Assembly (NCBI RefSeq): GCF_009857135.1
Contig: NZ_CP047318.1
Coordinates: 1,426,001-1,490,000 of the forward strand
Direction: 5' to 3'
From: Streptomyces sp. HM190
GTDB lineage: Bacteria > Actinomycetota > Actinomycetes > Streptomycetales > Streptomycetaceae
DNA length: 64,000 nucleotides
Positions 12,058 through 22,317 of the stretch are shown one piece after another; positions within the stretch are counted from its first letter, which is position 1; every line of letters starts with the position of its first letter. The translations under genes and the position numbers were made by a program. The notes beneath the pieces were generated by a model. That model made no database searches, had not been told where the DNA came from, and was given only the letters and a program-made list of their open reading frames with translations.

Positions 12058-12070
12058 CACAGTGAGTTAC
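12041..12070 (+). promoter_or_regulatory. Two abutting BldD-binding boxes (autoregulatory operator)
   Basis: The 15-mer GTCACGCTGCGTAAC at 12041-12055 matches every fixed position of the published BldD consensus NTNACNCWGNGTNAN. The next 15 bases, CTCACAGTGAGTTAC at 12056-12070, match it at all fixed positions except one (G for C at position 7). The copies are directly adjacent and overlap the likely bldD -10 box. BldD is known to repress its own gene. Confidence 0.8.
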
Positions 12071-12092
12071 CAGCCTTCGTCCGGGGAGCTAT

Positions 12093-12593
12093 ATGTCCAG
12101 CGAATACGCCAAACAGCTCGGGGCCAAGCTCCGGGCCATCCGCACCCAGCAGGGCCTTTCCCTCCACGGTGTCGAGGAGAAGTCCCAGGGACGCTGGAAG
12201 GCGGTCGTGGTCGGTTCGTACGAGCGCGGCGACCGCGCCGTCACCGTGCAGCGCCTCGCGGAGCTGGCGGATTTCTATGGGGTTCCCGTGCAGGAGCTGC
12301 TTCCCGGGACGACCCCAGGTGGTGCCGCCGAGCCGCCGCCGAAGCTCGTCCTGGACCTGGAGCGCCTGGCCAACGTCCCGGCCGAGAAGGCGGGCCCGCT
12401 CCAGCGGTACGCCGCGACGATCCAGTCCCAGCGTGGTGACTACAACGGCAAGGTGCTCTCCATCCGCCAGGACGACCTGCGCACACTCGCCGTCATCTAC
12501 GACCAGTCCCCCTCGGTCCTGACCGAGCAGCTGATCAGCTGGGGTGTCCTGGACGCGGACGCGCGTCGCGCCGTCTCCCACGAGGAGGGCTGA
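12093..12593 (+). CDS. bldD: BldD, c-di-GMP-responsive master developmental regulator
   Basis: This 166-residue regulator represses sporulation and many bld, whi and antibiotic genes during vegetative growth in Streptomyces. An N-terminal Xre-type helix-turn-helix (about residues 4-72, KLRAIRTQQGLSLHGVEEKS and SYERGDRAVT) binds the operator. The C-terminal domain carries the c-di-GMP signature: RGD at 114-116, eight residues, then RQDD at 125-128, exactly as in the characterised protein. It is transcribed divergently from pyrR and convergently with nusB, with a strong shared terminator. Tandem BldD boxes lie over its promoter. Confidence 0.98.
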   Translation: MSSEYAKQLGAKLRAIRTQQGLSLHGVEEKSQGRWKAVVVGSYERGDRAVTVQRLAELADFYGVPVQELLPGTTPGGAAEPPPKLVLDLERLANVPAEKAGPLQRYAATIQSQRGDYNGKVLSIRQDDLRTLAVIYDQSPSVLTEQLISWGVLDADARRAVSHEEG

Positions 12594-12622
12594 CCCCTCG
12601 GGCGAAGCTCAGCAGAAACGTG

Positions 12623-12666
12623 CCGCCGGGGTGGCCCGAACCTTTCGGTTCGGGCCACCCCGGCGG
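12623..12666. terminator. Bidirectional terminator between bldD and nusB
   Basis: Perfect 20-base arms (12623-12642 and 12647-12666) enclose a TTTC loop, and TTTCTGTCTT follows on the plus strand. It lies 29 bases after the bldD stop and serves the converging nusB transcript too. Confidence 0.9.
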
Positions 12667-12740
12667 TTTCTGTCTTCAGGGACGCGGACGGGCCGGCGTC
12701 GCCGACGGCCTCCCGACGGAGGCCCTCTGCGGGCAGTCGC

Positions 12741-13175
12741 CTATTCGGCTTCCCTGCGGAGCGACGGCTTCAGGTCCTTCAGGCGCCCGAGCAGTCCGTT
12801 CACGAACGACGGGGAGTCGTCCGTGGAGAACTCCTTCGCCAGCTGCACCATCTCGTCCAGCACCACCGCGTCCGGGGTCTCGTCCACCCAGATCAGCTCG
12901 TAGGCGCCGAGCCGCAGGATGTTGCGGTCCACGACCGGCATCCGGTCGAGGGTCCAGCCCACCGAGTACTGCGCGATCAGCTCGTCGATCCGCTTGGCGT
13001 GCTCGGAGTACCCCTCGACCAGCTGCATCGTGTACTCACTGACCGGCGGCTGCCTGGTGTCGGACCGGGAGTGCCGGATCCAGTCCGCGAGGACGGTCAG
13101 GACGTCGGCCCCGCGCTGGTCGCCCTCGAAGAGGATCTGGAAGGCGCGCTTGCGGGCCGTGTTACGGGCAGCCAC
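12741..13175 (-). CDS. nusB: Transcription antitermination factor NusB
   Basis: This 144-residue all-helical RNA-binding protein binds boxA with NusE (S10) and takes part in rRNA antitermination. The N-terminal ARNTARKRAFQILFEGDQRG segment holds the arginine-rich boxA-binding helix. The C-terminal part has the family core DRNILRLGAYELIW, followed by VVLDEMVQLAKEFSTDDSPSF and VNGLLGRL. The length is normal. It begins two bases after efp and is presumably co-transcribed with it. The downstream terminator at 12623-12666 is shared with bldD. Confidence 0.96.
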   Translation of the reverse strand: MAARNTARKRAFQILFEGDQRGADVLTVLADWIRHSRSDTRQPPVSEYTMQLVEGYSEHAKRIDELIAQYSVGWTLDRMPVVDRNILRLGAYELIWVDETPDAVVLDEMVQLAKEFSTDDSPSFVNGLLGRLKDLKPSLRREAE

Positions 13176-13177
13176 GG

Positions 13178-13744
13178 TTAGCTGTTCACCCGGCCGAGGT
13201 AGTCGCTCGTGCGGGTGTCGACCTTGATCTTCTCACCGGTGGTGATGAAGAGGGGCACCTGGATCTGGTGACCGGTCTCCAGGGTGGCGGGCTTGGTGCC
13301 GCCGGTGGAGCGGTCGCCCTGGACGCCCGGCTCGGTCTCCTGGACGACGAGCTCGACGGCGGCCGGCAGCTCGACGAAGAGCACCTCGCCCTCGTGCTGC
13401 GCGACGGTGGCGGTGAAGCCCTCGATCAGGAAGTTGGCGGCGTCGCCGACGGCCTTGCGGTCGACCATCAGCTGGTCGTAGGTCTCCATGTCCATGAAGA
13501 CGAAGTACTCGCCGTCCATGTAGGAGAACTGCATGTCGCGCTTGTCGACGGTGGCCGTCTCGACCTTCACGCCGGCGTTGAAGGTCTTGTCGACGACCTT
13601 CCCGGAGAGCACGTTCTTGAGCTTGGTGCGCACGAAGGCCGGGCCCTTGCCGGGCTTGACGTGCTGGAACTCGACGACGGACCAGAGCTGGCCGCCGTCG
13701 AGCTTGAGCACCATGCCGTTCTTGAGGTCGTTCGTGGAAGCCAC
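13178..13744 (-). CDS. efp: Translation elongation factor P
   Basis: This 188-residue tRNA-shaped factor relieves ribosome stalling at polyproline stretches. The N-terminal KOW-like domain carries the conserved loop [12 protein letters not shown], whose tip lysine at about residue 32 is the post-translationally modified position in many bacteria. OB-fold domains II and III follow and end in [19 protein letters not shown], the family C-terminus. Proline-rich proteins are common in high-GC actinobacteria, so EF-P demand is likely to be high; one such protein is encoded nearby at 15219-16193. efp lies between the M24-like gene and nusB. Confidence 0.97.
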   Translation of the reverse strand: MASTNDLKNGMVLKLDGGQLWSVVEFQHVKPGKGPAFVRTKLKNVLSGKVVDKTFNAGVKVETATVDKRDMQFSYMDGEYFVFMDMETYDQLMVDRKAVGDAANFLIEGFTATVAQHEGEVLFVELPAAVELVVQETEPGVQGDRSTGGTKPATLETGHQIQVPLFITTGEKIKVDTRTSDYLGRVNS

Positions 13745-13804
13745 GGTTGCTTCAATCTCCTGGACTTACGTGGACGACCCCGGGGCACGCGCGCAGCTCA
13801 AGGG

Positions 13805-14911
13805 CTAGAGCGCGAGCAGCTCCTTGGTCGTGATGGTGAGTAGCTCGGGTCCGCCGTCCGCCTCGGGGCGTACGACGAGCGTGTCATCGATCCGGACACC
13901 GCCCCGGCCCGGGAGGTGGACCCCCGGTTCGACGGTGACCGGCACGCAAGCGTCCAGTTTACCCATGGCCGCGGGGGCCAACTGCGGGTCCTCGTCGATT
14001 TCGAGTCCCACACCGTGCCCCATCAGTACCGGGAGGTCCGCGCTGTGGCCCGCGGAGTCCAGTACGTGACGGGCCGCGCGGTCGACGGCGCGGTAGACGG
14101 CGCCGGGGACGAGGCTCTCGCGGCCGGCCCGCTGGGCTGCGAAGACGAGGTCGTAGAGCTCGATCTGCCAGTCGGCGGGCGAGGTGCCGATGACGAAGGT
14201 GCGGCCGATCTCGCAGCGGTAGCCGCGGTAGACGGCGCCGAGGCAGACGGAGAGGAAGTCGCCCTCCTCGACGCGGCGATCGGTGGGGAGGTGGCCGCGG
14301 CGGCCGGAGTTCGGGCCCGTCGCGACGGAGGTGGCGAAGGCGGGGCCGTCGGCGCCGTGGTCGACGAGCCGGCGCTCCAGTTCCAGGGCGAGGTGGCGCT
14401 CGGTGCGGCCGACGAGGATGGATTCCAGGAGTTCCCCGAGTGCCTGGTCGGCGATCTCCGCGCCGATCCGCAGACAGGAGATCTCCTCCTCGTCCTTGAC
14501 GACGCGGAGCTGTTCGACGGCGCCGCCGAGGTCGGCGAGCCGCAGCCGGGGGGCGACCGAACGGATCGCGCGGTGCCGGGCCACGGTGAGGTGGTGCTCC
14601 TCCACGGCCAGGGACTCGGCGCCGGCTGCGGTGACGAGGTCGGCGGCCGCGACCGCCGGGTCGCCGCCGGGCCTCGGCAGCAGCTGGACGCGGACGGTGT
14701 CGTCGGGCCGTCCCTCGGAGCTGTCGCCCGTCGGGGGTGTGCCGCAGAGGAGGACGTCCTCGGTCGCGCCGAGCAGGAGGACGGCGCCGCGGGGGGCCGC
14801 GCCCGTGAGGTACCGCACGTTGGCCGGGCGGGTCACGAGAGCGGTGGCGCTGCCGCTCGCCTGGCAGCGTTCTCTCAGCCGGGTTCGGCGGGCGGCGTGG
14901 GCGTCTGACAT
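13805..14911 (-). CDS. M24 (Xaa-Pro peptidase) family protein with altered metal ligands
   Basis: This 368-residue pita-bread-fold protein resembles prolidases and aminopeptidase P enzymes. It has an N-terminal creatinase-like domain (residues 1-135) and a C-terminal M24 domain. Of the five usual metal ligands, the histidine (H299 in GHGVG) and first glutamate (E328 in TVEPGVH) are kept. The two aspartates appear replaced by Cys223 (SVCLGAVYRGY) and Glu234 (CEIGRT), and the last glutamate by Asp342 (VRIDD). The family's HE-P histidine is also Asp (LEIDEDP). It may therefore be a weak or non-peptidase homologue. Position beside efp is common for M24 genes. Confidence 0.82.
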   Translation of the reverse strand: MSDAHAARRTRLRERCQASGSATALVTRPANVRYLTGAAPRGAVLLLGATEDVLLCGTPPTGDSSEGRPDDTVRVQLLPRPGGDPAVAAADLVTAAGAESLAVEEHHLTVARHRAIRSVAPRLRLADLGGAVEQLRVVKDEEEISCLRIGAEIADQALGELLESILVGRTERHLALELERRLVDHGADGPAFATSVATGPNSGRRGHLPTDRRVEEGDFLSVCLGAVYRGYRCEIGRTFVIGTSPADWQIELYDLVFAAQRAGRESLVPGAVYRAVDRAARHVLDSAGHSADLPVLMGHGVGLEIDEDPQLAPAAMGKLDACVPVTVEPGVHLPGRGGVRIDDTLVVRPEADGGPELLTITTKELLAL

Positions 14912-15218
14912 GCCCCGAGCGTAAGAGCTCCGCTGGTCGGCCGCCGGTTCAGCGCGGCCGAGTGGGGGTGGGAAGGCGGCTCAGGGAGGGGGGTGGGGGT
15001 GGGGGTGGGAGTGGGTGTGTGCCGGGTGCGGCGGGTGAGGGCTTGTCGCACGGTTCCCCGCTCCCCTGGTTTCGCGGGTCTGGGCCGGGGCTTTGAGTAC
15101 CACGGGTGCGGGGGAGCTGGACCGGGCGGCGGCCACGGGTGCGGGGAGAGCCGCGACCGGGCGGTGGCCGCGGGGGCGGGCCGCCCTGCGCGTCACCGTC
15201 CGTCGGCCGTCGGGTACG
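14912..15218. other. 307-base gene-free stretch with a G-run tract
   Basis: Between the start of the M24-family gene and the stop of the P-loop protein gene I find no credible coding frame. It holds a G-run tract at 14984-15016 on the plus strand (runs of 3, 6, 5, 5, 3 and 3 G separated by one or two bases), able in principle to form a G-quadruplex. The rest is ordinary GC-rich sequence that must contain the M24-gene promoter or its read-through leader. Confidence 0.6.
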
Positions 15219-16193
15219 TCACCACTTCGGAGGGCTCGCTATGGACCTGGCCAGGACCTCGTCCAGGACGCGGGCGGTGGCGGGGACGTCGAGCTGGGAG
15301 TTGTCGATGATGGGCAGGCCCGAGCCGTACCAGCCGGCCATGCGGCCGTGGATGCGGGCGACCTCCTCGTCGGTGAGGCGGCGGTTGCCCGTGCGCTCCG
15401 CGTTGCGTTCGAGGACGATCTCCAGGCCGGGCAGGAGGACGACGGGGAGGAGCCCGGGGCCGACGTGACGCTTCCAGCCGCCGAGGCCGACGACGGGTCG
15501 GTCGGGGAAGACCGCGTCGTCGAGGATGCAGGAAATGCCGTTGGCCAGGAAGTTCCGCGCAGCGAAGCCGCAGGTGCGGCGGGCGAGACGGTACTGCGCC
15601 TCGGAGTTGTCGTTCCACCCGGACTGCGGGTCCGCGAAGCCGGAGCGAACCCATTCGCGGACGTCGTCGAGGCTGATGTGCGCGGTGGGCACCCGGCGGT
15701 GGTCCGCCCAGTACTTGGCGACGCTCGTCTTGCCCGCGCCGGCGGGGCCGATGAGGAGGACGGCGAGCGTGGTGGTCGTGACGTCCGGCGCGCCGGTCGC
15801 GGGCGGCGGGCTCGGCATGGTGACGGGGCCGCCCGGCGGCAGTTGCACGTGTCCGGTGGTGTCCCGGGGGACGCCGGTGTGCTGCGGGGGCGAGACGGGC
15901 GGGTGCCCGGGGCCGCCCGCGAAGCCCGGTGGGGGCGGCGGCACGGATCCCGGCGGGGCAGCGGGCGCAGGGGGCGCCGTGGGCGCGGGCGGGCCGGCCG
16001 GCGCGTGGCCGGGGTGCGGGGCCGGGGGCACGGGGTGGCTCGGGCCGGCGTGCCCCGGAGGGGTGGCGCCCGGCGCCCCGGGATGAGGCGCGGCGGGATG
16101 TCCCTGGTGGTTCGCGGCGGGCGACCAGGGGGTCGCCGGGTCCTGCCCCGGCCGATGGGGCGGCGGCAGCGGAGCTCCCACTGCGTGCTGCAT
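15219..16193 (-). CDS. Proline-rich P-loop ATPase/kinase-like protein
   Basis: This 324-residue protein has two parts. Residues 1 to about 135 are extremely rich in Pro, Ala, Gly and His and look disordered, with runs such as PPPPPGFAGGPG. The remainder is a P-loop kinase-like domain of the AAA_33 / zeta-toxin-like group: Walker A LLIGPAGAGKTS, then AHISLDDVREWV, a lid-like EIVLERNAERTGNRRL and a C-terminal LPIIDNSQLD. The substrate is unknown; a small molecule is likely from the fold. The ATG at 16193 has a GGAG site upstream. It lies downstream of aroB past a hairpin. The polyproline tract would probably need EF-P, encoded 1.5 kb away. Confidence 0.75.
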   Translation of the reverse strand: MQHAVGAPLPPPHRPGQDPATPWSPAANHQGHPAAPHPGAPGATPPGHAGPSHPVPPAPHPGHAPAGPPAPTAPPAPAAPPGSVPPPPPGFAGGPGHPPVSPPQHTGVPRDTTGHVQLPPGGPVTMPSPPPATGAPDVTTTTLAVLLIGPAGAGKTSVAKYWADHRRVPTAHISLDDVREWVRSGFADPQSGWNDNSEAQYRLARRTCGFAARNFLANGISCILDDAVFPDRPVVGLGGWKRHVGPGLLPVVLLPGLEIVLERNAERTGNRRLTDEEVARIHGRMAGWYGSGLPIIDNSQLDVPATARVLDEVLARSIASPPKW

Positions 16194-16260
16194 CCGGTGC
16201 CACTCCGTCTCGTACAGTCACATCGACACTGGCAGGCGGGGCTCTGGGACCCCCGCCTTC

Positions 16261-16293
16261 ACCGAACGGTACCGCCCCCGGCCGCCGTTCGGT
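16261..16293 (-). terminator. Hairpin between aroB and the P-loop protein gene
   Basis: Nine-base perfect arms (16261-16269 and 16285-16293) flank a GC-rich spacer. An alternative pairing joins 16273-16280 with 16301-16308. It lies about 80 bases past the aroB stop and could terminate or attenuate the aro transcript. Confidence 0.45.
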
Positions 16294-16371
16294 GAACGGT
16301 CGGGGGCGTCCCGGAGTGCCCAAGTGGCCATGACCACAAGGCGAATCGGGCAACAACGGCCCGAACGGGCG

Positions 16372-17974
<1,603 letters not shown>

Positions 17975-17978
<4 letters not shown>

Positions 17979-19159
17979 CGGATCGCGAGGTTGTCGAGGT
18001 ACGAGCGGACGTTGCGGCGGGTCTCGGTGACGCTGTCGCCGCCGAACTTCTCGGCCACCGCGTCGGCCAGGACCAGCGCGACCATGGCCTCGGCGACGAT
18101 GCCGGCGGCCGGCACCGCGCACACGTCGGAGCGCTGGTGGTGGGCCTGCGCGGCCTCGCCGGTGGTGACGTCCACGGTCTGGAGCGCGCGCGGCACGGTC
18201 GCGATGGGCTTCATCGCGGCGCGCACCCGCAGCAGCTCGCCCGTGGACAGGCCGCCCTCGGTGCCGCCGGAGCGGCCCGTGGCCCGCTTGATGCCCTGGT
18301 CGGTGGCGAGGATCTCGTCGTGCGCCTTGGAGCCAGGCACCCGGGCCAGGTCGAAGCCGTCGCCGACCTCGACGCCCTTGATCGCCTGGATGCCCATCAG
18401 CGCGGCGGCGAGCCGGGCGTCGAGACGGCGGTCCCAGTGCACGTGCGAGCCGAGGCCCACCGGCACGTCGTAGGCGAGCACCTCGACGACGCCGCCGAGC
18501 GTGTCGCCGTCCTTGTGGGCCTGGTCGATCTCGGCGACCATCGCCTTCGAGGCGTCCGCGTCGAGGCAACGCACCGGGTCGGCGTCCAGCTTCTCGACGT
18601 CGGCGGGGGTCGGGTACACGCCGTAGGGGGCCTTCGCGGCGGCCAGCTCGACGACATGGCTGACGATCTCGATGCCGGCCGTCTCCTTGAGGTACGACCG
18701 GGCCACGGCGCCGAGCGCCACGCGGGCGGCGGTCTCCCGGGCGGAGGCGCGCTCCAGGACCGGCCGGGCCTCGTCGAAGCCGTACTTCTGCATGCCTGCG
18801 AGGTCGGCGTGGCCGGGGCGGGGGCGGGTCAGCGGGGCGTTGCGGGCGAGACCGGCGAGGACCTCGGGGTCGACCGGGTCGGCCGACATGACCTGCTCCC
18901 ACTTGGGCCACTCGGTGTTGCCGACCATGATCGCCACCGGCGAGCCCATGGTCAGTCCGTGCCGTACACCGCCGATGAACGTGATCTCGTCGCGCTCGAA
19001 CTTCATCCGGGCACCGCGTCCATAACCGAGGCGCCGGCGGGCCAGGTGGTCCGCCACCATCTCCGTGGTGATCGGCACGCCGGCGGGAAGGCCCTCCAGC
19101 GTCGCCACAAGTGCGGGACCGTGGGACTCCCCCGCGGTCAGCCAGCGCAACCTGCTCAA
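17975..19159 (-). CDS. aroC: Chorismate synthase
   Basis: This 394-residue FMN-dependent lyase makes chorismate from EPSP, the branch point for aromatic amino acids, folate, quinones and many actinomycete metabolites. All three family signatures are present: the N-terminal [18 protein letters not shown], the central [20 protein letters not shown] with [13 protein letters not shown], and the C-terminal [39 protein letters not shown] lies between them. The start is ATG at 19159. It is the first gene of the aroC-aroK-aroB unit. Confidence 0.97.
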
Positions 19160-19339
19160 CGGTGCTCCTCAGTGCTCGCGCCCTGGTACTGCGTCCTGCC
19201 TGCGTGTACGCGCGTCCTCGCGTACGGCGACGGCTACCGGGTGCGCGGCCCCGGCCCGCCACCTCCGATCCTCCCACGTCCGGGCGCCCGATCCGGTCGC
19301 AGGTCCATCAGGCGGACGCGCCGGCGCCGGGCGTGTCCG

Positions 19340-19798
19340 TCAGCCCGCCTTCGCCGCCGCGCTCTTGATCGCCTCGCGGATGCGGAAGTACGTGCCGCAG
19401 CGGCAGACGTTCGCGATCTCGTCGATGTCGGCGTCGGTGGGGTTGCTCGTGCGCTTCAGCAGGGCGACGGCGGCCATGATCTGGCCGGGCTGGCAGTAGC
19501 CGCACTGGGCGACGTCCTGCTCCAGCCATGCCTCCTGGACGGGGTGCAGCTTCTCGCCGTCGGCGAGTCCCTCGATGGTGGTGACCCGGCGGCCGGCCGC
19601 CTCGGACACGGGGACCACGCAGGGCCGGACCGCCTCGCCGTCGAGGTGACTGGTGCAGGCCTTGCACACGTCGATGCCGCAGCCGTACTTCGGACCGCGG
19701 ATGCCGAGCAGATCGCGCAGCGCCCACAGCAGGGGCAGGTCGTCGGGGGCTTCGACGGTGACGGTCTCACCGTTGACGGTGAAGGTGTGGGAGGGCAC
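19340..19798 (-). CDS. Xanthine-oxidase-family small subunit with two [2Fe-2S] clusters
   Basis: This 152-residue protein is a small electron-transfer subunit of molybdenum hydroxylases, of the isoquinoline 1-oxidoreductase alpha / CoxS type. The N-terminal plant-ferredoxin-type domain binds one cluster through [16 protein letters not shown] and a later Cys (VRPC). The C-terminal helical domain binds the second through CGYCQPGQ and [10 protein letters not shown]. It follows the 735-residue large subunit gene by 48 bases, and the two should form a heterodimer. No FAD-binding middle subunit is present, which fits the two-subunit isoquinoline-oxidoreductase group. Confidence 0.93.
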   Translation of the reverse strand: MPSHTFTVNGETVTVEAPDDLPLLWALRDLLGIRGPKYGCGIDVCKACTSHLDGEAVRPCVVPVSEAAGRRVTTIEGLADGEKLHPVQEAWLEQDVAQCGYCQPGQIMAAVALLKRTSNPTDADIDEIANVCRCGTYFRIREAIKSAAAKAG

Positions 19799-19846
19799 GG
19801 GCGGGCTCCTTGAGCAGGGGGTACGGGGCGGGGCGGGGACAGCGCC

Positions 19847-22054
19847 TCAGCGGGGGAAGGGCGTGAAGTCGACGTCGAAGGTGACGGGGAAGCTGCGCGG
19901 CCTGGTGCCGGTGGCGCGCGCGTAGGCGTTGGCGACGGCGCCGACGGCCGCCGGGACACCCAGCTCGCCTGCGCCGCCTGGTTCGTCCGCGCCCTCGATG
20001 ACGTGGATGCGGACGTCCTGCGGGGAGTCCTTCTGGCGCGCGTAGTGGAACTGGGAGTAGCTGCCTTCCAGCGGCAGCCCCTTGTCGATGTGGAGCCCGG
20101 CGCGCAGGGTGGTGGAGATGGCGTCGGTGAGTCCGCCGAGGAGCTGTGCCTCCAGTCCGCGCGGGTTGACGACGCGGCCGACGTCGGCCGCGATGACCGC
20201 CCTGGTCACCCGGGGCTTCTTCGGGTCGGTGGCGTCGATCTCGACGAGGCAGGCCGTGCAGGACTTGTACTCGTCGTGGAAGCCGACGCCCTGGGCCCAG
20301 CCGTCGGGCAGGGCGCGCCCCCACTGCCCCTCCTCGGCGACCTTGTCCAGCACGGCGCGCTGCCGCGCGGTCCTGAGGAACTCCCGCCGGAACGTCACCG
20401 GGTCCTTGCCGAGCCGCGCCGCGAGTTCGTCGACGATGATCTCCTCGGCCCCGCGGGTGTTGGCCGAGTACACCGAGCGCCAGGACCCGGTGTGCATCCT
20501 GATCGGGACCTCGGTGAGCGTCTGGGTGGTGATCCCGAAGTGGTACGGGGACTTCACGGTGGTCAGGAACAGGGTCTGGGCGAAGGTCGCGTTGCCGATC
20601 CCGGAGGGCAGGCTCGCCGCGGCGGCGGTGAGGGCGTCGCCGAGTCCGTGCCGGAAGTCGGTCTCGACGGCCGCGACCCGGTGCTGGAAGGAGAGCACCT
20701 GCCCGGCCGCGTAGGTGGCCCGGATCCGGTGGTGGGTGGCGGGCCGCATGCGTCCGTGCCGCGTGTCGTCGATCCGCGACCACATCAGCCGGATCGGCCG
20801 TCCGCTCTTCTTCGACACCACGGCGGCCTCCAGTGCCGCGTCGTGGAAGAGCCGGCGTCCGAACGAGCCGCCCGCCTGCACGACGTGCACCGTGACCTTG
20901 GAGGCCGGCAGCCCGACGGCCTCGGCGATGGCCGCCCGGGCGACGATCGGCGACTTGAGCCCCGACCAGATCTCGGCCCGGTCGGCCCGTACGTCGGCCA
21001 CGGCCGAGTTGGTCTCCAGCGGGGCGTGGCCGACGAAGGCGAAGTCGAACTCGCCCTCCACCTTCTTCACCAGCGGTCCGAGCAGGTCGAGCGAGGGGGT
21101 CGCCGCCTTCAGTCTCGCGCGGATGTCCCGGTCGGAGAGTCCGTCGACGGTGCCGGGCCCCCAGGAGACGTCCAGGGCCTCCTTGGCATCGAGGGCCTGC
21201 CCGAACGTCTCCGCGACGACCGCCACGCCCGTGTCGATGGTCACCACGTCGAGCACACCCGGCATGGCCCGTACGGCGGCCTCGTTGTTCACCGACTTCA
21301 CGGTGCCGTTGATCGTCGGCGGGCGGCGCACCATGCACGGCTTGGCGCCGGGCACGTCCAGGTCGAGGGTGTAGACCTGCCGGCCGGTGACCAGGTCGCG
21401 GGCGTCGATCCGTGACGTCGGGGTGCCGACCAGGGTGTGCTCGGACGCCTTCTTGGGCCTCACGACGAGCGGGCCGAGGTCGAGGGAGGCGGCGGCCGCG
21501 GACAGTGAGCCGTACGAGGCGGTGCGGCCGTCGGGCGCCGACACGACGCCTCGACGCACCGTCAGGTCCTGTGCGTCCAGACCCCATTGCCTCGCCGCGG
21601 CCCGAACCAGCCTGGCGCGCGCGGCAGCCGCGGTGTGGCGCACCGGGTCGTACAGGGAGCGGACGGAGTTGGAGCTGCCGGTGAGCTGGTTGAACAGCAA
21701 CTCGGGCCGCGCGTCGTCCAGTCGCACCCGGACGTGGTCCAGCGGTGTGTCCAACTCCTCCGCGACAAGCATCGCCATGGCCGTGGTGAGCCCCTGCCCC
21801 ACCTCTTCCCTCGGCAGCCGGAAGTGGACGAGCCCCTCCTCGTCGACGCGCAGCACCAGCATGTGCGCGGTGGGCGCCCCGGCGAGGATCAGCAGGTCGC
21901 CGAGGTCCACCAGGTCCGCCGGTGCGGGCGGCGTCGGGATGGCCGCGTCGGCGCTGCCGGGCGCATAGGCGTCCAGCCCGAGCTTCGTCGCGACCGCGAG
22001 GGTGGGCGCCGCCACCAGATAGGTGAGGAACCTGCGCCGAGAGTGACGTGACAT
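19847..22054 (-). CDS. Tat-exported molybdopterin oxidoreductase large subunit (isoquinoline 1-oxidoreductase beta-like)
   Basis: This 735-residue protein is the catalytic, molybdopterin-cytosine-dinucleotide-binding type subunit of an aldehyde/isoquinoline oxidoreductase. The N-terminus (SRRRFLTYLVAAPTLAVATK, about residues 5-24) is a twin-arginine signal, so the folded cofactor-bearing enzyme is probably exported. Family segments include EEVGQGLTTAMAMLVAEELD near residue 85, VHVVQAGGSFGRRL in the middle, ANTRGAEEIIVDELAARLGKDP, and near the end GGLTDAISTTLRAG and GELGVPAAVGAVANAYARATG, the last bearing the active-site glutamate region. The substrate cannot be inferred. It sits between aroC and aroE without any link to shikimate chemistry and looks accessory. 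Confidence 0.9.
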   Translation of the reverse strand: MSRHSRRRFLTYLVAAPTLAVATKLGLDAYAPGSADAAIPTPPAPADLVDLGDLLILAGAPTAHMLVLRVDEEGLVHFRLPREEVGQGLTTAMAMLVAEELDTPLDHVRVRLDDARPELLFNQLTGSSNSVRSLYDPVRHTAAAARARLVRAAARQWGLDAQDLTVRRGVVSAPDGRTASYGSLSAAAASLDLGPLVVRPKKASEHTLVGTPTSRIDARDLVTGRQVYTLDLDVPGAKPCMVRRPPTINGTVKSVNNEAAVRAMPGVLDVVTIDTGVAVVAETFGQALDAKEALDVSWGPGTVDGLSDRDIRARLKAATPSLDLLGPLVKKVEGEFDFAFVGHAPLETNSAVADVRADRAEIWSGLKSPIVARAAIAEAVGLPASKVTVHVVQAGGSFGRRLFHDAALEAAVVSKKSGRPIRLMWSRIDDTRHGRMRPATHHRIRATYAAGQVLSFQHRVAAVETDFRHGLGDALTAAAASLPSGIGNATFAQTLFLTTVKSPYHFGITTQTLTEVPIRMHTGSWRSVYSANTRGAEEIIVDELAARLGKDPVTFRREFLRTARQRAVLDKVAEEGQWGRALPDGWAQGVGFHDEYKSCTACLVEIDATDPKKPRVTRAVIAADVGRVVNPRGLEAQLLGGLTDAISTTLRAGLHIDKGLPLEGSYSQFHYARQKDSPQDVRIHVIEGADEPGGAGELGVPAAVGAVANAYARATGTRPRSFPVTFDVDFTPFPR

Positions 22055-22317
22055 GACGACTCCGTTCAGCGCCCCGCCGTCGTCGCCGGGCCGCCCCGCG
22101 ATGATCGCGCCGGGTTACCCCTCAGTACAGGCCCTTCACCGGATCGACACACACCTGCGGACGGACCCCCACGTGGCGCGCGCGGGGCCACCGCGGCCAC
22201 TGGAAGTGTCCTGAGGATCTTGAAAATGCGGCCGGCTCGCCCTGGTTGACGGCGATGGGCATGTGCGGGCAATCCGGGGTGAGCCGGGCGGCCGGAGCAG
22301 GCTCCTTCAGCGGTCTT

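Noticed and set aside
22122..22261. Short minus-strand frame upstream of the oxidoreductase large subunit
   Set aside because: It has no recognisable domain, no good ribosome-binding site and low codon bias; more likely part of the leader.
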